DNA of 44,164 nt, taken from the NCBI GenBank assembly GCA_023410055.1, contig JAEYQK010000051.1, forward strand, positions 1 through 44,164, read 5' to 3'. The notes below the pieces were generated by a model. That model saw nothing but the letters and a program-made list of their open reading frames with translations, was not told the DNA's origin and did no database searches. The translations under genes and the position numbers were made by a program. The stretch is from Acidobacteriota bacterium. Its GTDB lineage: Bacteria; Acidobacteriota; Terriglobia; Terriglobales; Acidobacteriaceae. Of the stretch, positions 24,455 to 32,754 are shown piece after piece (the first letter of the stretch is position 1; each line of letters starts with the position of its first letter).

Positions 24455-25558
24455 ATGGCAGTAAGTCTGAGCGAACTGCTCAAGCGAATGATGGAGATGG
24501 GAGGCAGCGACCTCCACTTAACGACTAACTCACCGCCACAAGTGAGGGTGCACGGCAAATTGCAGCCACTGGATTTACCGACGCTGACACCTGCCGAGTC
24601 AAAACAGCTTGCGTATAGCGTGATGACGGATGCGCAGAAGCACAGGTTCGAAGAAAATCTCGAACTGGATTTCTCGTTCGGACTAAAGGGTTTAGCTCGC
24701 TTTCGTGCGAATGTATTCAATCAGCGGGGTGCGGTTGCCGCTGTGTTTCGTATCATTCCATTCGAAATCAAGACGTTCCAGCAGCTTTGCCTGCCGGCGG
24801 TCGTCTCGAGTCTCTGTGAAAAACCTCGTGGGTTGATCCTTGTGACGGGGCCGACCGGGTCAGGAAAGTCGACAACGTTGGCCGCCATGTTGGACAAGAT
24901 CAACATGGATCGGCATGAGCACATCATCACGATCGAAGACCCTATCGAGTTCGTGCACCAGCACAAGAATTGCCTGGTTAACCAGCGCGAGGTTCACTCG
25001 GATACGAAGGGGTTTTCTGAAGCGCTAAGGTCAGCGTTGCGTGAAGACCCGGATGTCGTACTAATCGGTGAAATGCGCGATCTCGAAACCGTTGAAGCAG
25101 CTTTGCGAATAGCTGAAACGGGCCACCTTACATTCGCTACGCTGCACACCAATTCTGCTTCATCGACGATCAACCGTATCATTGACGTCTTTCCTTCGCA
25201 TCAGCAACCGCAGATTCGAGCGCAGTTGTCGATGGTGTTGGAGGGGATTCTCTGCCAGGCGTTGTTGCCAAAAATTGGCGGCATGGGACGAGCGATGGCG
25301 ATGGAAATCCTGATACCCAACCCGGCAGTGAGGAATTTGATACGCGAAGATAAAGTGCACCAGATCTACTCGTCCATGCAGTCGGGCCAAGATCGATTCG
25401 GGATGCAAACGTTTAACCAATCCCTGGCGACTCTGTATCTTCAGAAGCAGATCACACTGGAGACAGCGCTTCTGCGTTCCTCGATCCCGGATGAGTTGCA
25501 GGAAATGATAGCCCGAGGAGTTGGCGTGAATCAAAGGCCCGCGCCCGTCCGGAAGTAG
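24455..25558 (+). CDS. pilT: pilus retraction ATPase PilT
   Basis: A 367-residue hexameric ATPase powering pilus retraction, hence twitching motility or DNA uptake. The opening LLKRMMEMGGSDLHLTTNSPPQVRVHG is the typical PilT PAS-like domain. Walker A GPTGSGKST is at about 131-139, the Asp box ITIEDPIEFVH, and Walker B VVLIGEMRDLETVEAALRIAETGH. ATLHTNSASSTINRIIDVFP contains the His box. The AIRNLIRE-like retraction motif appears as AVRNLIRED near residue 290. The length and the absence of zinc cysteines distinguish it from PilB. ATG at 24455 lies 18 bp after the pilB stop. A retraction ATPase argues that this is a type IV pilus rather than a pure type II secretion cluster. Confidence 0.96.
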   Translation: MAVSLSELLKRMMEMGGSDLHLTTNSPPQVRVHGKLQPLDLPTLTPAESKQLAYSVMTDAQKHRFEENLELDFSFGLKGLARFRANVFNQRGAVAAVFRIIPFEIKTFQQLCLPAVVSSLCEKPRGLILVTGPTGSGKSTTLAAMLDKINMDRHEHIITIEDPIEFVHQHKNCLVNQREVHSDTKGFSEALRSALREDPDVVLIGEMRDLETVEAALRIAETGHLTFATLHTNSASSTINRIIDVFPSHQQPQIRAQLSMVLEGILCQALLPKIGGMGRAMAMEILIPNPAVRNLIREDKVHQIYSSMQSGQDRFGMQTFNQSLATLYLQKQITLETALLRSSIPDELQEMIARGVGVNQRPAPVRK

Positions 25559-25608
25559 AGAGGGGTTCGGGTCTGCCGTGTAATTCGACAGGACAAGGGA
25601 GATTTCCT

Positions 25609-26817
25609 ATGCCGGTTTTTACATTTACAGGCAAAGACGCGACAGGTAAGAAGGTTACTGGGGAGCGTCTGGCAGATAGCAAACAAGCCCTTGTGGCGCA
25701 GTTGCGCCGCGAGCGGATTACAGCGGGTCCGATCAAGGAGAAGGGCAAGGAAATCGTCCTGCCAAAATTCGGCAGCGGGAGTGTCAAGGCTAAAGAACTG
25801 GCGATTTTCTTTCGGCAGTTCTCAGTCATGATCGATGCCGGATTGCCGCTTGTTCAGTGCCTTGAGATTCTCGCGGGCAATCAGGAGAATCCAGCATTTC
25901 AGAAGGTACTCAACGGTGTGAGAACGACAGTCGAGGGTGGCTCGACCTTGGCAAATGCCATGAGAAACTACCCAAAAGTGTTTGATGATCTCACGACGAA
26001 CATGATCGAGGCTGGCGAGACGGGCGGTATTCTCGATACGATCTTGCAGCGCATTTCCACCTATGTCGAAAAAGCAGTAAAAATGCGTGCTGCCGTCAAG
26101 TCGGCATTGATGTATCCGTCGGCTGTCATAGGCGTTGCGGTCTTGATTGTGGGCGGATTGCTCAAGTTCGTCGTACCGATTTTCATCAAGCTCTTCGATG
26201 GACTGGGTGTTGAACTTCCGCTGCCGACGAAGATAGTCATGGGGCTGAGCAATTTTGTCTCAACCTTTTGGTGGGTATTTATCGTTGTTAGCTTGGGATT
26301 GTTCTTTGGGATCAAGGCTATCCGCAAGCATCCGCAGGGACGGTATGCCTGGGATCGGATGATGCTGAACCTTCCGGTAGTTGGGATGGTCCTGAGAAAG
26401 ATCGCAGTTGCAAGATTTACGCGCACGTTGGGAACACTGATCACATCTGGCGTTCCTATTCTCGAAGGCTTATCAATAACTGCGCGAACATCGGGCAATG
26501 CGGTTCTGGAACAAGCGCTGCTGAAGGTTCGCAAGGCTGTAGAAGAGGGCCGCACAATCGTTGATCCGCTGAAAGAGAGCGCCGTGTTTCCCAGCATGGT
26601 TACGCAAATGATTGGCGTCGGCGAGGCGACGGGCGCAATGGACTCGATGTTGCAGAAGATTGCCGATTTCTATGAAGATGAAGTTGACGCTGCAACCAAG
26701 GATATGTTGACGTTGCTCGAACCGGTAATGATCACGTTCCTCGGCGGGACGGTAGGTGGAATCGTCATTTCATTGTACTTGCCTCTTTTCAAGCTCATCG
26801 GAAAACTCGCAGGTTAG
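25609..26817 (+). CDS. pilC: type IV pilus inner-membrane platform protein PilC (GspF family)
   Basis: A 402-residue polytopic protein, the usual length. It is the inner-membrane platform on which PilB and PilT act. The N-terminal segment MPVFTFTGKDATGKKVTGERLADSKQALVAQLR is standard for PilC/GspF. Two T2SSF domains follow (about 65-190 and 270-395), each with the FFRQFSVMIDAGLPLVQCLEIL or FTRTLGTLITSGVPILEGL pattern, then MIEAGETGG or MIGVGEATG. Three membrane helices are visible: SAVIGVAVLIVGGLLKFVVP, WWVFIVVSLGLFFGIKA, and a C-terminal one in LEPVMITFLGGTVGGIVISLY. ATG at 25609 is preceded by AAGGGAGA. It is 50 bp from pilT, in the same operon. A long hairpin follows. Confidence 0.96.
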   Translation: MPVFTFTGKDATGKKVTGERLADSKQALVAQLRRERITAGPIKEKGKEIVLPKFGSGSVKAKELAIFFRQFSVMIDAGLPLVQCLEILAGNQENPAFQKVLNGVRTTVEGGSTLANAMRNYPKVFDDLTTNMIEAGETGGILDTILQRISTYVEKAVKMRAAVKSALMYPSAVIGVAVLIVGGLLKFVVPIFIKLFDGLGVELPLPTKIVMGLSNFVSTFWWVFIVVSLGLFFGIKAIRKHPQGRYAWDRMMLNLPVVGMVLRKIAVARFTRTLGTLITSGVPILEGLSITARTSGNAVLEQALLKVRKAVEEGRTIVDPLKESAVFPSMVTQMIGVGEATGAMDSMLQKIADFYEDEVDAATKDMLTLLEPVMITFLGGTVGGIVISLYLPLFKLIGKLAG

Positions 26818-26821
26818 TCAT

Positions 26822-26853
26822 TTTGACGTGGGTGCATGCGCACCCACGTCAAA
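26822..26853 (+). terminator. 14-bp perfect hairpin between pilC and the kinase gene
   Basis: TTTGACGTGGGTGC (26822-26835) and GCACCCACGTCAAA (26840-26853) pair perfectly around an ATGC loop, 4 bases after the pilC stop. The following bases (TCCTCGTTTTC) are only partly T-rich. It could be a terminator with read-through, an mRNA-stability element that separates pilus genes from regulators, or a DNA-level palindrome. Confidence 0.6.
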
Positions 26854-26889
26854 TCCTCGTTTTCAATCGAGAAGGAATTTGCCCTTTTT

Positions 26890-28587
26890 ATGGCAGTTGC
26901 AGCCAAGCAGATTAGCAGTGCAAGCGAGCAGACCTGGCTGACGTGGCTGGTCAAAGCCCGGATACTGATCATCTCTTTCGTGCTTGGCATCGAGTTGGCG
27001 GTAGCGAGCTTTACGCGTACGAACCTTCCGCAGCAAACCTTTGTCACAGTGATCGTGCTGTGGTTTGTGATCGCTGTTTTCTTCGTTTTGCTTGGGAATC
27101 TCTGGCACGACGTACGTCTACAGGCACGGGTTCAGATCCTTACCGATGTCGTATTTGCGACCGCTGTTCTGTACCTAACCGGCGGAATCGATACATCGTT
27201 CAACTTTCTGTACCCACTGATCATCATCGTGACCGCAGTGCTGTTGCCGAGATATTGGGCGTACCTGGTCGCGGCCTTATCCTTTATTCTCTTTGGAGCG
27301 ATTCTTGAGCTTAGCCATTTTGGCTGGATACACTCCTATTCCGTTTCGAAGCCGGACCTCAGCACCCTGCAGGCTATCATTCTGATCAATCTGGCGGCAT
27401 ACCTTGCGATTGCATACCTGGCAAGTGTGCTGAGCGGGAAGTTGCGCCAGTTCGGAGTGCAACTGCAAGAGCAGAGTGGGGCACTTCAGCGGTTGCAGGC
27501 TCTACACGAGGACATCGTAAATTCCGTGAGTGGGGGCTTGGCGACCACTGACCTGGACGGGACAATAACCTTTATCAACCCGGCAGCCGAGAAACTACTG
27601 GAGCGACAAAGAAACGATCTGCTGGGAACTCCCATTGAGAATCTTCTGCCGGATCGCGTCCCGGAGATAGGTCCAGCGGGAATCCGATTCGAAGCACAAA
27701 GTACCACACCGGAAGGCAGGCGAAAGACGATCGGGCTGACGGTGTCGCCGTTGGCTGTACCGTCGAGGGGCGTCATCGGGTACGTTTACTCTTTCAACGA
27801 TCTTACGGAGATTCGCAGGCTGGAGCGCGAAGTGCGCTTACGTGACCGGATGGCGGCAGTTGGACGGTTGTCTGCTGGTATCGCCCACGAGATTCGCAAC
27901 CCATTGTCATCGATCGCTGGTGCTGCCCTGATGCTAAGGGAGACGGCGGCACTAGATGAAGATGAGCGCAAGTTGATGGATGTAGTCAGGCGCGAGTCGG
28001 AGCGACTGAATGCGATAGTGACCGACTTCCTGACCTATTCGCGCGAGAAGGAGTTGAAGTTTGAGCAGACGGATTTAGTGTCGCTGTTGGAGGATACGCT
28101 TACGCTTTTGCAGAATCGGCCCCAGCTGAATGAGGCTGATCGCCGGGTTGAAGTAATAAGGGAATTCGCAGTGAAAGAGGCGGTTGCTGCTGTCGATTGC
28201 GATCGCATGAAGCAGGTATTCTGGAACATTTGCGACAACGCGGTTCGCGCAATGGAAAAGGGTGGAAAACTAACGGTGTCATTGAAGGCGAAGGACGACG
28301 ACTGGTTGATCAGTTTCGCGGATACAGGGCCGGGCATCCGGCCACAGAATCTGGAGAAAGTATTTGAACCATTTCAGTCCGGCTTTCAAGGCGGCACAGG
28401 GCTTGGGTTGGCGATTGTGTACCAGATTGTGCAAGCGCACGGTGGAAACATAGGGGTGCGATCCGCACCAGGGCAGGGCGCGCAGTTTACGATCGAGCTA
28501 AAGCGCAATGTCAGCATGAAGGCGCCGATCGCCTTGGCAGCGGGAGCAGGTTCCAGTGGCCATCGTTCAACACGGAGAGTGCAATGA
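26890..28587 (+). CDS. PilS-like membrane sensor histidine kinase
   Basis: A 565-residue two-component kinase. The N-terminal third has about six hydrophobic helices (for example ARILIISFVLGIELAV, TVIVLWFVIAVFFVLLG and IILINLAAYLAIAYLASV), as in PilS. A PAS domain is at about 205-305 (VNSVSGGLATTDLDGTITFINPAAEKLL). The HisKA H-box AGIAHEIRNPLSS has phospho-acceptor His333. The ATPase domain has the N-box WNICDNAVRAM, G1 ADTGPGIRP and G2 GGTGLGLAIV. The frame extends to an ATG at 26836, but that lies in the hairpin loop without a Shine-Dalgarno. ATG at 26890 has AAGGA 13 nt upstream. Its stop overlaps the regulator start (ATGA). By position it should sense envelope or pilin status; this is inference. 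Confidence 0.9.
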   Translation: MAVAAKQISSASEQTWLTWLVKARILIISFVLGIELAVASFTRTNLPQQTFVTVIVLWFVIAVFFVLLGNLWHDVRLQARVQILTDVVFATAVLYLTGGIDTSFNFLYPLIIIVTAVLLPRYWAYLVAALSFILFGAILELSHFGWIHSYSVSKPDLSTLQAIILINLAAYLAIAYLASVLSGKLRQFGVQLQEQSGALQRLQALHEDIVNSVSGGLATTDLDGTITFINPAAEKLLERQRNDLLGTPIENLLPDRVPEIGPAGIRFEAQSTTPEGRRKTIGLTVSPLAVPSRGVIGYVYSFNDLTEIRRLEREVRLRDRMAAVGRLSAGIAHEIRNPLSSIAGAALMLRETAALDEDERKLMDVVRRESERLNAIVTDFLTYSREKELKFEQTDLVSLLEDTLTLLQNRPQLNEADRRVEVIREFAVKEAVAAVDCDRMKQVFWNICDNAVRAMEKGGKLTVSLKAKDDDWLISFADTGPGIRPQNLEKVFEPFQSGFQGGTGLGLAIVYQIVQAHGGNIGVRSAPGQGAQFTIELKRNVSMKAPIALAAGAGSSGHRSTRRVQ

Positions 28588-30002
28588 GCTACGTTCTGGT
28601 CTGTGATGACGAGAAGGGTATCTGCACTACTCTGGAAATCGCCCTGCGATGGGAAGGACACAAGGTCGAGACGGTTACTGCCGGAGCGACTGCAAAGAAC
28701 AAAATTGATTCGGCGATTTATGACGTAATCATTACTGACATTAAAATGCCGGACACCGACGGCATCGAGGTTTTGCGACACGCACATCGGGTGTCTCCGG
28801 ACTCTGCGGTCATATTGATAACGGCGGTGGACGATCTGGATGCAGCTGTTGAAGCAGTCAAGGCCGGCGGTGCGTTTGACTACATTCGCAAGGGCCCTTC
28901 GTTGGTGGACGACATCAAGCTGGCGGTGCGCAAAGCAATCGAGCGTCTGCAACGGGACAGGCAGATTTCAGCATTCAGACGCGATGCGTCCTCTCGCAAT
29001 TCTCTGGACAACATAGTTGGCGACAGCCAGGTTCTCAAAGCTCTGGTTGAGCGAATAAGGGCGATCGCCCCGACGAGCAGTACGGTGCTGATCACGGGCG
29101 AGAGTGGAACGGGGAAAGAGTTGGTGGCACGCGGCATACACTCGTGCTCGTCGCGCGGAGGAGAGCAGTTTGTCTCCATAAACTGCGGCGCATTCCCGGA
29201 AACCCTGTTGGAGAGTGAGCTGTTTGGGTATGTGCGGGGAGCATTCACCGGGGCCACTCAGAACCGGCGCGGCCTGTTTGAATCTGCCAACGGGGGAACG
29301 ATCTTTCTGGACGAAATCAGCGAGATGACACCTACGATGCAGGTGAAACTGCTGCGAGTGCTGCAGGAGCGCAGCGTTAGGCCGGTGGGTGGCACAAGCG
29401 AAATCCCTATCGATGTTCGAGTGATAGCCGCGACGAACAAGGACCTGGACAACGCAGTACAAAGCGGGGACTTTCGCGAGGATCTTTACTATCGCCTTAA
29501 TGTTATTCCGATACATGTGCCGCCGCTGCGCGCTCGACGGGATGATATTCCGATGCTTGCGAACCACTTCATGAAGAAGTATGCGGCGAAAAAGTGCGCC
29601 GAAGGCGGCGCGAGGCCCGATGCTCAGCAGATTCACTCGATTTCCAGGGAGTCACTGGTCGCGTTATGTGAATACGATTGGCCCGGCAACGTTAGACAGC
29701 TCGAGAATACTATCGAACGAGCTGTTGCACTTTCTTCTGGGAATCAACTCGAAGTCGAACTGCCGGTTGAGCGTTCAAAGACGATGACAGCGGCGGTAGC
29801 TGCTGTGTCTGCGCCGGTTGCGAACGACGGGGAATTTCCAATCCCAGACGGTTTCGACATGGAGAAGTACATCGCCGAGCTGGAGAAATCCATCATCAAA
29901 TCGGCGCTTGAAAAGAGCAATGATGTCGGTACGCGTGCCGCCGGAATGCTGAAACTTTCCTACCGTTCCTTCCGGCATCTTTTGAAAAAGTACGATCTGT
30001 AG
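28584..30002 (+). CDS. PilR/NtrC-type sigma54-dependent response regulator
   Basis: A 472-residue activator with three domains. The receiver (1-120) has acidic DDE, phospho-acceptor Asp52 in ITDIKMPDTDG, and Lys103. The AAA+ domain (about 145-375) has Walker A GESGTGKE (172-179), the sigma54-contacting GAFTGA (219-224), Walker B GGTIFLDEI, and the arginine-finger region FREDLYYRLNV. The C-terminal Fis-type helix-turn-helix (about 430-472) ends KLSYRSFRHLLKKYDL. The start overlaps the kinase stop, so the pair is coupled. The likely role is phosphorylation-dependent activation of sigma54 promoters, probably of pilin or pilus genes. No convincing -24/-12 promoter was found in the window, so its targets probably lie elsewhere. 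Confidence 0.93.
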   Translation: MSYVLVCDDEKGICTTLEIALRWEGHKVETVTAGATAKNKIDSAIYDVIITDIKMPDTDGIEVLRHAHRVSPDSAVILITAVDDLDAAVEAVKAGGAFDYIRKGPSLVDDIKLAVRKAIERLQRDRQISAFRRDASSRNSLDNIVGDSQVLKALVERIRAIAPTSSTVLITGESGTGKELVARGIHSCSSRGGEQFVSINCGAFPETLLESELFGYVRGAFTGATQNRRGLFESANGGTIFLDEISEMTPTMQVKLLRVLQERSVRPVGGTSEIPIDVRVIAATNKDLDNAVQSGDFREDLYYRLNVIPIHVPPLRARRDDIPMLANHFMKKYAAKKCAEGGARPDAQQIHSISRESLVALCEYDWPGNVRQLENTIERAVALSSGNQLEVELPVERSKTMTAAVAAVSAPVANDGEFPIPDGFDMEKYIAELEKSIIKSALEKSNDVGTRAAGMLKLSYRSFRHLLKKYDL

Positions 30003-30038
30003 CTTGTGGCATGATTCGCTATACTGCTAAGAGAAATC

Positions 30039-30272
30039 ATGCGAAACGTCATTACATTCCTGTGGAACGCGTCGCGCGGTTACCATCTGACGCCGTGGCG
30101 GAGTCCTTATCTTCGTTGGAGGATTGAGACTTACTGTGGGGTGAAGATGGATCAAGTCGGATTCCTGGAGTTCTGGGGATTCATGTGGCGAGAGCGGGCC
30201 CAGTTGTTCCGGTTTCTCAGGTGGACAGGTGCAATGGAGCGTTATACGCGCCCTAAGCCAAAGAACGTGTAG
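30039..30272 (+). CDS. small basic aromatic-rich protein of unknown function
   Basis: A 77-residue product with no family I recognise. It is rich in Arg, Trp, Phe and Tyr (FLWNASRGYHLTPWRSPYLRWRIETY) and has no signal peptide or clear membrane helix. A central part, GFLEFWGFMWRERAQLFRFLRW, may form an amphipathic helix. ATG at 30039 has AAGAGA upstream. A TATACT box (30020-30025) lies 13 nt before the start, so it may have its own promoter as well as read-through from the regulator gene 36 bp upstream. Position next to the pilus regulators is the only functional hint. Confidence 0.6.
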   Translation: MRNVITFLWNASRGYHLTPWRSPYLRWRIETYCGVKMDQVGFLEFWGFMWRERAQLFRFLRWTGAMERYTRPKPKNV

Positions 30273-30296
30273 TTGATCCACCTAGTCCTCCGTTGC

Positions 30297-31097
30297 TCAG
30301 ACAACTGCCTTCACCTCAATCACGTCGTTGGGCTTGATTCCCATCAGGTTTGCAGCGGAACCCTTGTTGGTTGCGATCTCCAGGTATCCCATGCTCCCGA
30401 CTATTGCGAATGGCTCGCCCGGTGCTCCTTCCTCGTACGTAGTCTGAAAACGATCGATGAGCGTTGAGTTCAGACGAATTATCACGGAACCTGAATGCGC
30501 ACCGATGAACTGAGAGAGCATCCGTCGGGTTATGTTCGTAATGACGTTGCCGAAACGATCGATTTTGAGGACCGCCCCCAAAATGGAATTCTCTTTCATC
30601 GCAGGTTGTGGCAACTGAAGACGAACGTAGTCCGTGATCGGCTCGCCCAGCTTCGAGATATCGACTCCTCTACTCAAGTGTCCCGCAATAGCAGCGAAGA
30701 CGTCGCGGCCGTGAAATGTTTTGCTGACCGGTTGCAGGAAGTAGTGCTCCGCAGTGATGTGGCGCACCGTCAGTCGCTCCTGGCGTTCGAAGACGATGGA
30801 GAGTACTCCATTGTCGGGAGCAACGAACAGATGCTTGCCGGTGTCCGCGACAATCGGGCGGCGCGAGGTACCCACGCCAGGGTCGACAATCACAACATGA
30901 ACGGTGCCGGCAGGATAGTAGTGACAAGCCTGAGAGATGGTGATGGCACCCTGAAGAATGTCGAATGCCGGGACTTGGTTGCAGATGTCCACGAGGGCAG
31001 CTTCAGGGTTGATTCCGAGTACAACGCCCTTCATGGTGCCGACGAAGTGGTCTTCAGTGCCGAAGTCGGTGGTAAAAGTGACGATGCCCTTGCTCAC
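30297..31097 (-). CDS. SAM hydrolase / DUF62 family protein (fluorinase-chlorinase fold)
   Basis: A 266-residue protein of the family that contains SAM-dependent fluorinase and chlorinase. Most bacterial members instead hydrolyse S-adenosylmethionine to adenosine and methionine. ITFTTDFG-type opening (IVTFTTDFGTEDHFVGTMKG) supplies the SAM-binding Asp. VHVVIVDPGVGTSRRPI and FVAPDNGVL follow, and FHGRDVFAAIAGHL carries the conserved His and Asp of the Asp-Arg-His set used for water activation. The C-terminal barrel has GAVLKIDRFGNVITNI. ATG at 31097 has AAGGA 4 nt upstream. No halogenation genes are nearby, so hydrolase activity is more likely. It is convergent with the 77-residue gene. Confidence 0.9.
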   Translation of the reverse strand: MSKGIVTFTTDFGTEDHFVGTMKGVVLGINPEAALVDICNQVPAFDILQGAITISQACHYYPAGTVHVVIVDPGVGTSRRPIVADTGKHLFVAPDNGVLSIVFERQERLTVRHITAEHYFLQPVSKTFHGRDVFAAIAGHLSRGVDISKLGEPITDYVRLQLPQPAMKENSILGAVLKIDRFGNVITNITRRMLSQFIGAHSGSVIIRLNSTLIDRFQTTYEEGAPGEPFAIVGSMGYLEIATNKGSAANLMGIKPNDVIEVKAVV

Positions 31098-31261
31098 GAT
31101 GTGATCCTTCTAGCTGGCTATGAGTCTGGATTCTGGGGACGGAGCAAGTCAAGGGCGCTTAGTACGCTGTGCCGAGTGAGTTACGTGCAGTAGCGGGTTG
31201 TCCAATAGTAATCGAGATTAGGCTGAAAGGGTTACTTTCAACGCAAATGACGGGTGGGCAC

Positions 31262-31289
31262 AAAAAAGCGCCGGACTGGAGTCCGGCGC
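31262..31289 (-). terminator. terminator of the adaptor gene
   Basis: GCGCCGGAC (31268-31276) and GTCCGGCGC (31281-31289) pair perfectly around TGGA. On the minus strand six T follow (31262-31267). It lies 24 bases past the stop of the minus-strand adaptor gene. Confidence 0.88.
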
Positions 31290-31312
31290 GAGTCAGGAGG
31301 GTTGTTCGAGAG

Positions 31313-32530
31313 TTATTGGAGGATGACCTGATCGCTTTCCTTCAGGCCGCTGAGAATCTCGGTGCGAGCCCCGTTCGAGATTCCGACCTGAACGGGAACT
31401 TTCTTCTTCCCGTCTTTGCCGTGCGGATCGGGTATCTCGACTGACGCTTTCTTGTCCTTGTCATACATGAGAGCGGCTTCAGGGATGTGCAGCACGCTCT
31501 TGTGTTCTTCGAGGATGATCTCGGCGTTGGCTGTCATGTTGGCCTTGAGTTCGCCGCCGGGGTTAGTGATTGAGACGCGGACTTCGAAGGTCGTAACGTT
31601 GTCTTTCTCGTTCCCCATCGGCGAAATGCGGGTAACCTTGCCGGTGAAAGTCTTGTCTTTGAAGGACTCGACCTTGATGCGGGCCGGCTGGTTGAGATAG
31701 ACCTTGCCGATGTCGCTTTCGTCTACTTTGCCTTTTACGTAAACCTCGCTGGTGTCGCCGATGGTCATGACCAGGGTAGCTGCGGAACCCATTACGAGGA
31801 TTGAGCTAACGGCGTCGCCGACCTCAACATCGCGGGAAAGCAGAATGCCGTCAATGGGGGCGGTGATGGTGGTGTAGCTCAACTGCTCTTTCAGCTGAGA
31901 GAGGTTAGCCGTCTGGCGCTGCACGTCGGCGCGGGCCTGGGTCACCTTGGCCTTGCCAACGATCAGTTGGGCGCGGGCGACGTTCTGCTTGTTAACGGCC
32001 AATTCGTAGGCCTTCTGTGCGTCGTCGCGTTGAGAGTCGGAGATGACACCGTCGGCGCGCATCGATGTGGCACGCTCATAGGCGCGCTTGAGCAGCGGGA
32101 CATCCGGTGACTCGGCATCGACTTCGGCGCGCTTCAGATCGGCTTCAGCAGCGCGGAGATTGGCTTCGGATGACTGCAACTGCGCTTCCTGCGAACGAAC
32201 AGTCGCGAGGATTTCGTCACGGTCGAGTTCAGCCAGTACCTGGCCGGCCTTAACATGGTCGCCGGCTTCGACATAGAGCTTCTTGACGATGCCGCTGGCT
32301 TTGGACTTGATCTCTACCTTGGTGATGGGCTCGACTTTTCCGGTGGCAACGACGCTCTTGGTGAGGTCACCCTTTTCGACTTTGCCCAGCTTCGATGGGT
32401 CAATCTTGGCGCCGCCACTGGTCATGGCGACGGTGACGACGATCAGGACTACCAGTAATGCCACGGAGCCGCCGATCCATAGCCACTTTCTTTTCTTCTT
32501 GTTCTTTCCGTTTCCGTTACCGTTCGCCAC
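31313..32530 (-). CDS. RND/MacA-type periplasmic adaptor (HlyD family)
   Basis: A 405-residue membrane-fusion protein linking an inner-membrane pump to a TolC-type channel. A basic N-terminus (GKNKKKRKW) and one membrane helix (IGGSVALLVVLIVVTVAM) anchor it. The lipoyl half-motif VEIKSKASGIVKKLYVEAGDHVKAGQVLAELD is followed by a long alpha-hairpin coiled coil (about 115-215). After that come the second lipoyl half (TTITAPIDGILLSRDVEVGDAV), a beta-barrel (YVKGKVDESDIGKV) and the membrane-proximal domain. This order fits MacA-like adaptors of ABC pumps. No MacB or RND pump gene is adjacent in the window. The start is GTG at 32530 with a full AGGAGG 5 nt upstream. Confidence 0.9.
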   Translation of the reverse strand: MANGNGNGKNKKKRKWLWIGGSVALLVVLIVVTVAMTSGGAKIDPSKLGKVEKGDLTKSVVATGKVEPITKVEIKSKASGIVKKLYVEAGDHVKAGQVLAELDRDEILATVRSQEAQLQSSEANLRAAEADLKRAEVDAESPDVPLLKRAYERATSMRADGVISDSQRDDAQKAYELAVNKQNVARAQLIVGKAKVTQARADVQRQTANLSQLKEQLSYTTITAPIDGILLSRDVEVGDAVSSILVMGSAATLVMTIGDTSEVYVKGKVDESDIGKVYLNQPARIKVESFKDKTFTGKVTRISPMGNEKDNVTTFEVRVSITNPGGELKANMTANAEIILEEHKSVLHIPEAALMYDKDKKASVEIPDPHGKDGKKKVPVQVGISNGARTEILSGLKESDQVILQ

Positions 32531-32700
32531 TTTAGCCTCCTGAAAAAGTCTCGTGATGTGGGTAAGTACGAGGTGGGGGCGGGAAATGTTCCCGAAAATT
32601 ATCGCTGTCTCAGCGCAGGATCCAAGTACTTTGACGGACGTTCGCGTAAAAGGTACTCAGAGTGCCCCGAGAATTGTACGCCTATGAAGGATGAAGAAGA

Positions 32701-32731
32701 GGAGAAAAAAGGGCCAGCCGCGAGGCTGGCC
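32701..32731 (-). terminator. terminator of the Oar-like receptor gene
   Basis: GGGCCAGCC (32710-32718) and GGCTGGCCC (32723-32731) pair perfectly around GCGA. On the minus strand TTTTTTCTC follows (32701-32709). It is 24 bases past the receptor stop codon. Confidence 0.88.
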
Positions 32732-32754
32732 CGAAAGATGGTGCAACTTCAAGA

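Noticed and set aside
26836..26889. ATG at 26836 as the start of the PilS-like kinase
   Set aside because: It lies in the loop of a 14-bp hairpin with no ribosome-binding site; the ATG at 26890 fits the usual short cytoplasmic N-terminus better.
30297..31097. Fluorinase or chlorinase activity for the SAM hydrolase-type protein
   Set aside because: Most bacterial members of the family are SAM hydrolases with the Asp-Arg-His set seen here, and no halometabolite genes are nearby.
30495..31193. Plus-strand open frame of 232 codons opposite the SAM hydrolase-type gene
   Set aside because: The minus strand encodes clear family motifs; the plus-strand product has none.
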